A stretch of DNA of 64,000 nucleotides, taken from Castanea sativa. Lineage: Eukaryota > Streptophyta > Magnoliopsida > Fagales > Fagaceae. The notes beneath the pieces were generated by a model. It saw only the letters and a list, made by a program, of their open reading frames with translations, was not told the origin of the DNA and ran no database searches. The DNA is taken from contig NC_134013.1 in NCBI RefSeq assembly GCF_040712315.1, positions 30,291,001 to 30,355,000 on the forward strand, in the 5' to 3' direction. The translations under genes and the position numbers were made by a program. Positions 44,198 to 56,026 of the stretch are shown piece after piece. Position 1 is the stretch's first letter. Each line of letters starts with the position of its first letter.

Positions 44198-45635
44198 TGT
44201 TAGGATTAGTGCCCTTAAATCCTATTGTATGATGCTATGTATAATATTATGTATGACATTATGTATGACATGATGTATGACTTAATATTGTGATTGATAA
44301 AGTTATTTTATTATTATTATCTAAAATAATGGTAACATGAATATGGGACATTATCATATAGTCCATGAGATGCATTGTATGTGATTTATGTGAAAAGTCA
44401 CAGAAGATGTAAATCACAAATTCTTTGTAAACTTAGAATTTATAGTTCGTAGTCGGTGATGAAACTGGGCATTTCATCTGCGAAGACTATAACGTGTCAA
44501 CTACAATGATTTGTCTTGATCATGGAAGTGGAGACTTCTAGTTGATATGTTGATATGTTTTAAGAGTTAAGACATATTGAACAGGACCGCTGTGAGATTT
44601 ATTATTCTCCTAACGACTGTCAAATGAATAATAAATCTCACGACTTCTATTTGCATGAACTCTTAATCCTGAGAGAATAATGAACCTGATCATGAGGTGT
44701 AGGTTGCTTTGATATATCAGGAGTGAGATCTAAAGTGACGGTCAAAACCTCAGTATGTTGGGCAGCCACATTTAGTGTTGATGGAACATATATTCTCAAG
44801 ATGGAATTTATAGTCTCTTGATGGAGATATAAAATATTCCCTTGAGATAAGTTTAATGAGTTCAGTTATTCAGAGAGTTAGGCCTAACCACTTTAGTAAG
44901 AAATTACTAAAGTATATATTTATGAAATTGGATTTCATAAATATATAATGAATAACTTTAAAGAATTAAACCGGGTACTCAAGGATAAGATGTAGTAATT
45001 TACAAAGTAGCAGTCTACATTTATGACTTTGTGTTACTACGAATATTTTATGAAGGGGTTGCATGTATAATAAAGTTTTGGGATATAATTATTAATAAGG
45101 CCTAGAGTGCAATTATATTTATATAGTGGTATTAAATATAATTAATGGTAACTTTGGACTTGTCAAGAGTTGACAGAAAAGCCCAAGACCCATTGGAGCT
45201 AGTGTCTTATTAGTCCCTTTTGGTCCCACTCTAAGCCACACACTAAAGCCCAATTGGAAAGGCCCAATAGGCCAACCCAATTAGATAATCAGTTAGTTAT
45301 AAAGGGAGAAACATACAGAATTTTTATAAGTGAGAAAGAAAAGAAAAATAAGAAACGGTGTGTGAGAGAGTGTGAGACACACTTTCATTCTCCATTTGAA
45401 AACTGATTGAGAGACCACACATCTTGGGCGTAAAGTGGAATTGGAGTGAAGATTAAAAGTGTTCCCAAGTGCTTCTAATCTTTGTTTTGAATTTCTCCAC
45501 ACCAAGGTACGCTATCTTGTTCTTAAATTCTGAAATTTAAATAGTGCACGTTATCAATCATGAATGAAATAGATCCTTATTTGTTGCTTCCGCTATGTGT
45601 TTTGTATGAGATACAAAACCAAAATTTTTCCTTTA
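44198..45635 (+). mobile_element. Solo LTR (1438 bp, Copia-type look) inside the integrase
   Basis: Begins TGTTAGGATTAGTGCCC, ends CCAAAATTTTTCCTTTA. Flanked by a perfect 5-bp duplication TGGTC (44193-44197 and 45636-45640). Cutting it out restores the integrase reading across GVYGDHAGPKALV. The start is typical of a plant Copia LTR family; the final CA is not kept. Body type and orientation are inferred, since no internal region remains. Confidence 0.8.
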
Positions 45636-45640
45636 TGGTC

Positions 45641-46303
45641 TCCGTAAACCCCTTCATAGATCTCTTCCAGAATGTACTCAGCTTCCTCTTCATCAACGCA
45701 CTTCAAGTAGGGCATGGAAAAACCTCTCTTGTATAGGGTATCATTCAGGATCGTGAATCTGGCTGCTCTCTTCCTGAACTTCCTGGCTTCTTTGATGTCT
45801 TATAGGAGGTGTCCATCTTAGAGGAAGGATATGATCGAGGTCATCCAGCTATTTGTACTCTGGATTGCAAATGTAGGGACTTCTTCAATACTGGGGTGTT
45901 TCTGGACTTCCACCTTCAAGTCCATGCTCGTTGATCCTTCTTTTGACAATGCTAGCTTCGCGATTTCATCTGCTATCGCGTTCTGGCTTCTTGGGATCTG
46001 CACGAATTCCACTTTGTCAAACTCTTGTGTTAAATGCTTTGTCAGCCTGTGGTATTTTCTCATTCTCTCTTTCTTTGCCTCATATTTATCCCTTATCTGC
46101 CCTATCACCAACTTAGAATCATTCTGGATGAGCACTTTTTTGCTCCTAGTGCTTTCTTGACCCTTAGCCCTGTCAATATTCCTTTGTACTCAGCTTCATT
46201 ATTGGTGTTCAAGAATTTTAGCTAGACCCTAAATTTAAGCATTTCTCCTTCTAGGGTGATGATGACGACCCCTGCTACTCCCCTCTTTTAGGCTGACGAA
46301 CCA
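45641..46303 (-). pseudogene. Archaeal-type RNase H and integrase start of element D
   Basis: Sense order: QTDGS-like start, NNEAEYKGILTGL acidic motif, LIQNDSKLVIGQI, then QIPRSQNAIADEIAKLA, all typical of the second RNase H of Tat elements, followed by linker to the integrase N-terminus. Frame broken at several places; the longest piece is 45818-46135. The first RNase H is missing. Confidence 0.8.
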
Positions 46304-46993
46304 TCAGTCTGTATCGTCCAACGTGGCGAATGTTTCATTGAGGTCGTCCAGGTGAGCAAGCTCTTCTTTGCTCTTGATAAGCATATCGTCTACATACACC
46401 TCTATATTTCTCCCGATCTGTTTGCTGAACATTCTATTTACTAACCTCTGGTAGGTTGCCCCTGCATTCTTCAGACCGAAGGGCATTACCTTATAGCAAT
46501 AGAGCCCTTGACTCGTGATGAAAGCAGTTTTCTCCTGGTCTTCTTCAGCCATCTTTATTTTATTGTATCCCGAGAATGCATCCTTAAACATCACTAGTTT
46601 ATGCCCTACTATAGAATCCACGAGCTGGTCTATCCTAGGTAGAGGAAAACTGTCTTTTGGGCAAGCTTTGTTCAGGTCTGTGAAGTCCACACACATTCTC
46701 CATTTCCCATTTGCTTTCTTCACTAAGACGACATTGGCGAGCCAATCTGGGTAGTAGACTTCTCGAATAATGCCTACTGACAACAGCTTGTTAACCTCGT
46801 CCATAATTGCTTGATTCCGTTCTGGAGTGAAGACCGGGCATCTTTGCTGGACGGGCCTTTTCTCGGGGTCCACATTTAGTCTATGTTGGATGACTTTTGG
46901 GGATATACCCGGCATGACCTCGTGGCTCCACACAAAGATATCCAAGTTCTCTTTAAGGAGCTGAAGGAGCCTCGTCCTCATTTCAAGGCTCAA
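46304..46993 (-). pseudogene. Reverse transcriptase of element D, C-terminally truncated
   Basis: A 229-codon open stretch with conserved RT blocks in order: IFVWSHEVMPGIS, VDPEKRPVQQRCPVFTPER, WRMCVDFTDLNKACPKDSF, PRIDQLVDSIVGH, FKDAFSGYNKIKM, VMPFGLKNAGATYQRLVN and the catalytic YVDDMLIKSK. Soon after, at LNETF, it runs out and joins the second RNase H region. About 1 kb encoding the thumb, connection and first RNase H is therefore missing. The palm and finger part has no internal stop. Confidence 0.85.
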
Positions 46994-47038
46994 TGTCGTC
47001 CCTATTCTGGTCGTCTTAGCTGCATCTCCTTCGACCAG

Positions 47039-47821
47039 CTATACTATCTCCAAGGCTTCCACTTTATCTTCTTCCTTCTCCTCGATCATCCATGTATGGT
47101 TCTCTTTTGCAGCTAGCACGGCCTGGTAGTATTCCCTGGCTAGTACTTGATCTCCTTTCACCTCTCCAACTCCATGTTCTGTTGGGAACTTTACCTTCAA
47201 GCAATAGGTGGACGTAGCCGCTCTCCAATAGTTGAGTGTGGGCCTTCCTACGATCACATTATAGGATGAAGGGCAATCCACCACCAGGAATTCCAATTGA
47301 CGAGCCAGTTGCCTCGGGTGAGTCGCCATTGTGACCGTCAATGTCACTATGCCTTTGGGATATACCCTGTCTCCACTGAAGCTGACGAGGGGGGAGTCAA
47401 ATGGGCGCAACCTTTCTAGATTTAGCTTTAGCTATTGAAAAGCAAAGAGGTAGATGGTATCTACAAAGCTGCCATTGTCTACGAGGATTCTCCTAGTATT
47501 GAATCCTTCTATTGTGAGCATTATAACTAGGGGGTCGTCATGAGGCTGCTTCACTCCCCTAGCATCTTCTTCCGAGAAAAACATGTCTCGCTCATTCCGT
47601 CTCTGCTTAAATGGGGGTATTTTGTGGACGCTGTTCACCTGCCTCTGGTATGCTTTCTTGAGAGATCTGAATGACCCACCTGTGGACAGCCCTCCTATGA
47701 TCGTCTTTATCTCCCCTATCACACTTGGCAAATGTTGGGACGTGTGATCCTTGTCCCTAGGCGAGGATTCACGTTGGTTTTTATTATCATCCTTGAATCT
47801 ACTAGATTCCCCCTTTTTCAC
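47039..47821 (-). pseudogene. Protease region of element D
   Basis: 47432-47821 contains [32 protein letters not shown], where the active-site DNGS is followed by Phe-Val instead of the usual Ser-Ala. 47039-47410 continues with [22 protein letters not shown], the C-terminal half of the fold, and a linker to RT. A stop lies between the two near 47420. Confidence 0.8.
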
Positions 47822-48810
47822 AAACTTCTGCAGTTTCCCTTTTTATATAAGTTCCTCTATTTGCTCCTTTAGGTCTCTGCAATCCTTGGTGTAGTGGTCA
47901 TGATCCTTGTGGAACCGGAAGTACTTCTTTTTGTCGCGCACGTGGGGTGACGAATGTAGTGGCCTTGGCCATTTGAGGTAGTGCTCATCCTTAATCTATG
48001 CCAAAATTTGTCAACAGGCATAATTAAAGAAGTGAATTTTACCGTTCGAGAAGTTTTTTCATCCTTCTTTTTACTCCCATCTCTGGTCTGACAATCTAGT
48101 CACTCCCTTTTTCGTCCTCTGCGAAGGTCTTCCTTTGTTCCCTTGTCACCGGTTTTTTCCATATCCTTTATCGCGGCTAGAGCATCTTCAACGTTCATGT
48201 ACTTCTGCGCCTTCAGGACCATCTCTGCCATCGTCTTAGGAGGATTCTTCGCGAGTGAAACCACAAATTCTCTGGACTTCAATCCAGCTTTTAAGGTTGT
48301 TAACTACACCTTGTCGTCGGCTTCGTCTAACTCTAGAGTCTCTCGAGTAAAACGTTTCACATACGACCTCAGGGTCTCTATCTCCCCTTGTCTAATGGTG
48401 AGTAAATGGTCTATTGGCCTCTTCGGGCGTTGTCCCCTGACGAAGTGGCGCAAAAAGGCACTGCTCAACTATTTAAAGCTGTCGATGGATGATATTGGTA
48501 ATTTAGTGAACCACTCTCTTGCAGCTCCTTTGAGAGTGGTGGAGAAAGAACAACACAACATTTCGTCAAGAGGCTTTTAAAGGCCTAGTGTCGTCTTAAA
48601 GGTGTTGAGGTGGTCCAAGGGGTCCTTAAGTCCGTCGAACAGTTCAAGCTGAGGCAGGCGAAACTTTGATGGCACCGGGCATTCCAAAACTGTTTCTGTG
48701 AAGGGGAAATCTGTCGTCCTGACCATTCTATCCAAGCTTAGATCTATTTTCTCTTTAATGGCGTTCCTCAACTCGTTCATCTCCTTTCTCATTTCCTAGA
48801 GAAGCTCTGA
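47822..48810 (-). pseudogene. Gag of element D
   Basis: 48577-48792 starts MRKEMNELRNAIKEK and includes KFRLPQLELFDGLKDPLDHLNTF. The next part ([24 protein letters not shown]) is broken, then 48100-48282 has FVVSLAKNPPKTMAEMVLKAQKYMNVEDA. The zinc-knuckle region near 47900 reads [12 protein letters not shown] with the first Cys missing. Stops at about 48470 and 47848 among others. Confidence 0.8.
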
Positions 48811-49070
48811 GCTCGGTCCCTCTAGGGTAGTTGGTCTTCTGCGATCGCTCCGCCTTTGGCTATCCCCCTCATCCTCCTAATTGACCCTGGAGCAGTTATC
48901 TTCTTGCTGAAGTCGTTGCCTCATCTCATGATTTTGTCTGGTGAGCTCTTCCACGCTAGCTGTGAGTGCTTCGATCTGCAAAGCCATTGCTACAGGATCT
49001 TGATTGGACTCCATCTAGACTATAGAGAATGGTTGGAACTATACTCTCGAACCTTAATGCGAAAATGTCG

Positions 49071-49088
49071 TTCCCACAAACAGTGCCA
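49071..49088 (-). other. Primer-binding site of element D
   Basis: Minus-strand TGGCACTGTTTGTGGGAA, three bases inside the 5' LTR. Confidence 0.85.
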
Positions 49089-49091
49089 AAC

Positions 49092-49576
49092 TGATGAAGT
49101 CTATTCATCAGTCGAGTGTATTCGTTTAGATGATGGCGAGACCTTGTCACTGTTCCTGCAAAATAGGACTAAAGTTTTCTTAAGATGGACACCAATGTGG
49201 TGCCTGCCACAACGTCTCCGATGCCAAAGTCAGTATAAAAACCCTTTTTAGTGAGATAAGAAAATTCTAAATGCTAGAGATATTCGTGCGAGAGTGTTGT
49301 TGAGTGAAAATTATGTACCTTCCTTGCTTCTGATTAGCTTCTATATATAGCTTTGTGGTTTCTAGCAGTTGGGGCTTTGATTGGGGTTTTATGCTCTCCC
49401 ATGTAACGCTTCAGTGCATATTGATGAGGTTCCAACGGTCTGACAGCTGGCTTGTAACTGTCCGTGATATTGAATCTTCTTATTAATAACTTGTCTATCC
49501 TCGTCTGTGCCCTATCAGAACAGAAGAAGGTGTTTTCTGGGGTTGTCTAAGGGAGGATATTTCGTCAGTCCCATCA
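49092..49576 (-). mobile_element. 5' LTR of element D (485 bp)
   Basis: TGATGAAGTCTATTC...GTCAGTCCCATCA; matches the other LTR with scattered changes and small indels. Confidence 0.95.
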
Positions 49577-49581
49577 GTAGG

Positions 49582-51192
49582 GTTTGAACTTTGAATGTCT
49601 ACAACATTTGGCTCCATGTTGATGATGTCCCGTACTGCTGTAAACAGAATTGTTGAGAGGATGCACACTCCAATTAACCTTTAAAGCGTCATCCACATTA
49701 TAAAATCTACTTCAATTTTAGCTGAGAATAGGAATCAAATCTCTTTTGTAGGAGTGAAGGAAAAACCCAAAACATAATTGTAGGTGTTTCCTGGCCAGAT
49801 ATATAGATGCATGGCTGGGTATGTTGATATTTTCTTGTTTAGTATCTTGTTTCTTAGATTAGGGTTTTTATTTATTTATTGAATTTTGGCTAGTTTGAAT
49901 TAGGATTTCCGGGAATGGGAATTGAGCATGGTTTTCAAAAACAGGCTAGTCACTTTCTCCTGTATGTTTCTTGATGTGCCACTGCCTCATATTATACACA
50001 AGTTCTTAAGGTTCCATATCTCCTGTACTTTTTGAAACGTGTCCAGTTAGTATGACAATTACTAGACCATGGCGTGTTTTACAATGGGTGATAAAAACTA
50101 TGACTAAGGATTTGTAAGCCTTCTAGCTAAGGATTCACTTATTTATCAAAAAAAATTATATATTATATTAGATTAGATGGCAGATTTCATCATGAAATAT
50201 TTTAATTGAGACCCAATAGTAAACAGAGTGACGAGCCAAAAAGAAAGAGGAGGCTTCATTCAAAGAGAGTCAGAGTGTAGTTAATGTAAGTATGTAACAC
50301 ACCGAAAAAAAAAAAAAAACTGACCAATCCTGCAACTTGATAGATGGTACAATTTTCTTTTTCATATTTTAAAATTAAAATTTTGGAACTTGAAAAAAGG
50401 ATGCTGGTGATAATATATTAATATCATTATAAATTTGCAGAGAAAGTCCCTACCTATCTGGCACAACCAGGGACACAATTGGACCAGGCTCAATAAATAG
50501 CTCATTTATTCAATTTCGTCATGGGTTTTAGATCCATTTGAACCGTCCAATAGGAAGAAGGTTCCCGTAAAGTAAGACCCCCTTTGCTATAAACAAGCCC
50601 ACCAACCTCCACGTACCACAGTACGCATGTCCTAATCCTGCTACGCAATCCATGGCCCCACTATGTTGCCTATATATGGACAAAGTTGACCAAATTATAA
50701 CTCTGGTGCGTTCATGCACATTTTTTACAGTTTGAATTTCTTTCCATTTTAAAAAATTTAAAGTACTTCTTTTTTTTCTTTTCTTTTTTAATCTTTCATC
50801 TAAACTATTAATGGTATCACTTCCATTCGTTAACTCACTTCTCAACTTTCAAATTTAGTTAAATTGATCTCTCAATTTTCAAATTAAGTCAACTTTATCC
50901 TTTGAAGTAGATTTGAGGAAGGATACACTTGATTTTTGGAAAGTTGAGGAGATGAAATTATACAATTATTTGAATAGGTAGGGACAAAATTAAAAAGTCC
51001 CCAATTGTTAGAGGACCAAAAGGGGTAGTTCCACTGCCGATAAATTTTTATTAATTACTCTTTATAATTATGTTTAAAAGGTGATATATCAACTTATAAG
51101 ATACTAAACTCATCATACCCACTTTACACGTGCAATAATACTCTTTTTTATTTATTAGTTTTTTTGGTTTAGTGTTATAATGCTTAAAAGTG
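49582..51192. other. AT-rich intergenic DNA
   Basis: No gene or RNA recognised. A poly-A run at 50305-50320 and pyrimidine-rich DNA near 50770 only. Confidence 0.5.
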
Positions 51193-52146
51193 TGTGAGAG
51201 ATTGGAAAATTGCCTCTAAAACAAGAGGATTTTTTTGGGAGTGTTTTTAGGGCACCTCTCTTTTTAGGTAAGTGGTATGGAGTCGCCACTTATTTTTTAT
51301 GTACAAAAAATAAGAAAAACTAAAAAATTTACACGACTGAATGTTCTATTCATTGATTGAATAAATAAAAATACAAGTTCGAAAATTTGAACTTTACATG
51401 GCTTTGGGTCTAAGTTACAATCTACCAAATATACATGACTTTTTGTCCTAGTTACAATCTACCCAAAATAAATAAAGATAAAGCTAAGTCTACTTAGACA
51501 AAAATCTAAATCCGGGGGCTAAGTTATGGAATGGAAAGGTGTTAGGCACCCATTCCGCCCAGACAAAGTCTGATCTTCTAAACTCTAGTGACAACTGTAC
51601 CAATTTATGTATGTTATGTATGATATGTTGAACATGTGAAAGGCAAACACAAAATCATTTTAGAACGAAATCTCTCCTTTTGAAAAGAATCAAATCTTTT
51701 TTAGTTGGTAAAAATTGATTTTGATTTGTCAAAATATCAGATCTGTTTTGTAATATTTAGAAAATGTGGTTTTTTGAGATAAAAATTCAGATCTGCTTTT
51801 GTATGTGTAAAAAGAATGATTTTTGAAGAGAAAATTCAGATCTATTTTTAAAGAGATAAAAAAATAATAAATAAATAAAAGTGGTTTTGAGTTTTGTAAA
51901 AGATCAGATCTGTTTTGATGATGATAAAAAAAATGGTTTTTATAACAGAAAAATCAGATCTGTTTTTTGTATTTAAAAAAGAAATTTTTTTCTTTTATGG
52001 AGAGGATCTCAGTCATGAAATTATTTCATGCTACTTGACTCAAATAAAACAAACAACAAAATGACAATTCACGATCTCTTTCTTTATTTTAAAAATCTGC
52101 ATGTATTAGAAAAATCATATTTGTATCTAAAGAAGATACAAAATCC
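51193..52146 (-). mobile_element. Minus-oriented LTR, cut by the LARD element
   Basis: Its plus-strand start TGTGAGAGATTGG is the inverse of the CTCTCACA end of the LTR at 52147-54080, and GGAGTCGCCACTTA (near 51273) is the inverse of the AAGTGGCGACTCC block. So a related LTR lies here in the opposite orientation, interrupted at 52147. GGTGTTAGGCACCC (near 51538) is the shared block near the U3/R side. No primer site follows its 3' edge, so this is a solo or 3' LTR. Its remainder may lie off the right edge. Confidence 0.6.
51690..51990. repeat. ~50-bp repeat built on CAGATCTGTTTT
   Basis: CAGATCTG or a close variant occurs at 51738, 51788, 51838, 51905 and 51955 (spacings 50, 50, 67, 50), with a weaker copy near 51690. 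Each copy is followed by an AT-rich tail. Confidence 0.8.
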
Positions 52147-54080
52147 TGTTGACACCCCATTTTGCAACCCGCATTTAACCTCACATGGAGGATAAAAGGG
52201 TAATTTCACCTTGGAAATATGCATCTTGATTCTGGTCATTAGATCCTTAATCTCATTTCACCAAAATGATCTTGATATTGTAACAATCAAATCGACTGGT
52301 CATAAGCCCTAATCAGACCATCATATTGAAAGCTATCATCAAATCAAGTTTTAATAGCCGAAATGCACTATCACAAATTGAGTCCGACTAAATATGGTTA
52401 TGAACAATTGATTTCAATTGGTTATAATTATAATCAATTCGAGATTAATGATGTGTCATAATTTGATTGGTTAAGACTACATTTTATGGTAAGGTTGCAC
52501 ATACCTAATTAATTAGATAGTTAAAAATTAATTATTCAATGAGTAATTTGTGAAATTATCTTTCAATTAGAGTACATTTGGAACCAATTAAGTCTAAAAT
52601 GGGAGTGATTGGAGCCATTTAATCTTAATTGGGAGCTAATTTGGGACCTATTAATGTTAATTGTGCTGAAACCATTTTCTAATAAATGACCTTTGCTCAC
52701 CATTTCATCGATATCTCTTAGAATATTTTGAATCTATGAATGAGATTAATTATCCCAGAAACTAGACATCTATGGCTTCAATTTGAGTACAAGAACGAGA
52801 CAATTCCGATTAGAATTGAGTCAAATATGACTTTTCGAAGTTGGCTCTATAGGCTGTTACAGCAGTTACGGGAAAACCGAATTTTGGCTTGCTCCTCACT
52901 CCCACCAATCTCTACATTTAATGCACCAGATTTCCCCCAAGGCTAAAAGGAGGTCTAGGTTCATGATTCTTTGTCAACCCTCATCAAATGGTCTTCCATT
53001 TATATTTCCTCTACCACTACTATATAAACCCCCCTCTCCTTCATTCCAAGACACAAAAAAACCCCTATCTTCCCCTCTTTAAAGTTATAGTGAAGTTGAG
53101 TGGTCTTGTCATATCTTGGTCTTCTTGAGACTCAAGGTATTGAGTGAGACTCACTTTTCCTCTCCTAACTCTTCTTTTTCTCCACCCTTAAGACCTCTAC
53201 CAAGAGTCTCCTCATCTACCATATGGATCTTGCATGAAGGTATAATCCATTTCCCTAATTTTTTTTTTTTTTTGTCATAATGAGAATTTAGGATTAAAGC
53301 ATGATAGTAACTATTTAAATTCCCTTGAATATGTTTAAATGTTCTTAAATGTACTTATGTTTTCTTCACATGTTCTTGGTTGTTCATCACATGTTCACAC
53401 ATAACACTAGTTTTAATCTTAAATCCACATCAAAAATATGAAAAACATGTTTGTTTCATAATTCTTTCAAATCCTTGAATCTAGGTTATCACCATCTACA
53501 CACATTCACTAGAATTTATTTTTCAATCCAAATGAAATGCTTAATAAATTGAATTAGGGTTTATCACATGCACACACTTTAAATTCAACATGCAAATTGA
53601 TTGATAACATATTGGATAATGTGATATGAATGTTGGTCATCATAGTCTAGAAGACCGGTTTCAACAGGAAAGGTGGGTTCCTAACACCTTCCCACCTTGT
53701 AACATAACCTCCGAACTTAGATCAAGGGTTGATAAACCAATGTTTATACTTATAATTTTCAATTTCTAGATTGTAACTAGAAAATAAAGCTGTGTACTTT
53801 ATCTTAGATTGTATCTAGGACCAAAGTCATGTAATTTTCCTATGATCAATGTAAATTCAATTGAAAATCAACAAAATGAGGAATTTTTCAATTTTGGTTT
53901 TCTTATTTATCCCAATAATTAAACAAGTGGCGATTCCATTCTAAAACCCTTAATCTAAATGGGAAAATATAACTAGTCAAACATCCATTTTGAGAGGCAA
54001 TAACACGACTCCAAGCATTCACATGAGTTTGGCCCACACATCATAAAAAGGGACCGAGGCCGGGGTCGCAATCTCTCACA
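52147..54080 (+). mobile_element. Left LTR of the LARD-like element (1934 bp)
   Basis: TGTTGACACCCCATTTTGC...GCAATCTCTCACA. TATA box TATATAAACC at 53021-53030. It contains a 68-codon frame at 52740-52946 that also exists in the other two LTRs. Confidence 0.9.
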
Positions 54081-54081
54081 G

Positions 54082-54099
54082 TGGCGACTCCACTGGAGA
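54082..54099 (+). other. Primer-binding site, tRNA-Arg(ACG) type
   Basis: TGGCGACTCCACTGGAGA matches the inverse of the 3' end of plant tRNA-Arg(ACG) with one mismatch, one base after the LTR end. Confidence 0.85.
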
Positions 54100-55993
54100 T
54101 ATTGAGGGCTAAGTTTCAATTAGGTTATGGTGGCCAGCCATGTCATTGTTTGTTTATTGCTTTTTGTATATAATATGTCATTATATTGCATGTCATGCAT
54201 CATTTTCTTGAGTAGAATTTATTTTATTTGTGTGCAAGCCCGGAAACCCAGTAGTATTAGCCATGGATTGTGGTCTTCTTGAGACTCACATACCCAGCAG
54301 TGACCCTACCACCCACCGCGACAAGTATCATCATGGTTATGCCATGGTGATTCATAGGGATAAACTGTAACGTTTGAACCAACGCGGTGCTCCTAGCGTC
54401 ACAAGTTGGGAGGTACGATGTCCTAGCTTGTAGGGACCTTTAACTTACCTTCTACCCATGTTGTAATGACCCATAGAACCTACCTTTAGGTCGATCCATG
54501 TAAATTGCATTGTAGTATGTATGTGTTTGGCCGTTGTTTGAACCATGATAAGCCCAAGTCCAACGCTTGAGCCCATCATAATTGTTTGAACCATGTATAC
54601 TATGAATGGACTCAAGCCTAAAAGCCTATGATTGAACTCTACTTTGTTTGGAAACCGAAAATTGTTTCTTGAATCATTCAAAGTCCAACACTTGAGCCCA
54701 TCAAAGGTGCACATGCATGATCAACATCAAGGGCCAGAAGCTCACAAGATACATGCCTTCCAAGTGTAAGGTCAAGCCATTTCATCATAATCAAGGTACA
54801 AGCACACCAAGCCTGAAGCATCCTAAATGGACCGAGAAGAAGCAAGTGGCCTAACTTTGCCTCACTCCACATTTTGTTTGCAACATCATGGTTAAACTTA
54901 AAATTTGTTTGTTTATTCCATGTTTCTATGTTTCTTTGAAATCAAAATTTTCATGTAGCATTTAATGAGCTTTTTTCGTGTATATATATTAAAAAAACAA
55001 AAAAAATTCAAAAAAAAAAATCAAGATTTCCAAATGTTTCCCAAAAAAAAAATAGAAAATTTTTCAAATGAAAAAGTCTTTGGACTAGGGACATTGAGCC
55101 CTTAAGTCATTCAAAAAAAAAAAATTTCTTTGAACTAGGGGCATTGGACTTCCTAGTGACTTTTTCAAAAAGGCCCATTTTTTTTTCTTTCAAAGATTTC
55201 AAGATTCTTTAAAGTCTTCTTTTCAAAACGGTACATGAGGATCCCTTGGACAAAGTTTTTTCTAAATTGTGATGCATAAAGGCTTGAACAATCGACTTGT
55301 ACTGAGAAAGGATTAATTTAATTTGATCCGTGTAAACACTTTTGCTAAATTACTTTGAATAAAAGAAGAAATGGTCTTACAAGGCAATCAAAGAAAATCT
55401 ATCTATCAAAAAATTCAAAAGCTCATGCATTCATTCCAAATTTCTGAAAACTTTTGTGTCTCCTATAGAGCATTCATACTTTTTCTTTTAAGAGGAATTT
55501 ATTAAAAGAGCTCAAGTCACTGTGCCTACAAGCAAGTATTGCTAGGGATAGGAGGCTGTCTTTGGTAAAACAAGATTATACATTAATACCTAAAATGATC
55601 ATTATCCATTGCTAGCTCATTTGAGCCTTTAAACACTTAGCCTCTTTTTTGCATGAACCCACTAAAATCGAAACCTAGGGTGGGAAAATTCAAAGTATTC
55701 ATGCTTAAATCTCATGTTGAGAAGGAGTTGACCTTGTAGCTTTGAAGCTAATTGATAAAGCTCTCCTAGAAGACACGGAAGACAAGTATAGAGTTCATTA
55801 AGCTAAAGATGAGAGATCATCAAAGAAAAATGAACTTTCACTCAATCAAGGAAACATAAATGAAATTCTATCAATGTGAAAGAAAACAAAATGTGCGTCA
55901 AGTTTGAAGAACCTAAAATTCATCATGCTAAGAAGAGTAGAAGGTTCATCCAAAAAATGTTCATTCAATCAAGAGATGAAAAAAAAAAAAAAA

Positions 55994-56026
<33 letters not shown>

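Larger units (their letters stand above)
39094..49581 (-). mobile_element. Ty3/Gypsy element D, Tat lineage, decayed
   Basis: LTRs 39099-39596 and 49092-49576 bound a 9.5-kb interior. Flanking 5 bp are GCAGG and GTAGG, one mismatch. Primer site 49071-49088 and purine tract 39597-39611 put the element on the minus strand. Order in the sense direction: gag, protease, RT, archaeal-type RNase H, integrase, 96-bp tandem repeats, antisense gene, 3' LTR. It carries an internal deletion at the RT/RNase H boundary and a solo LTR in the integrase. Confidence 0.95.
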
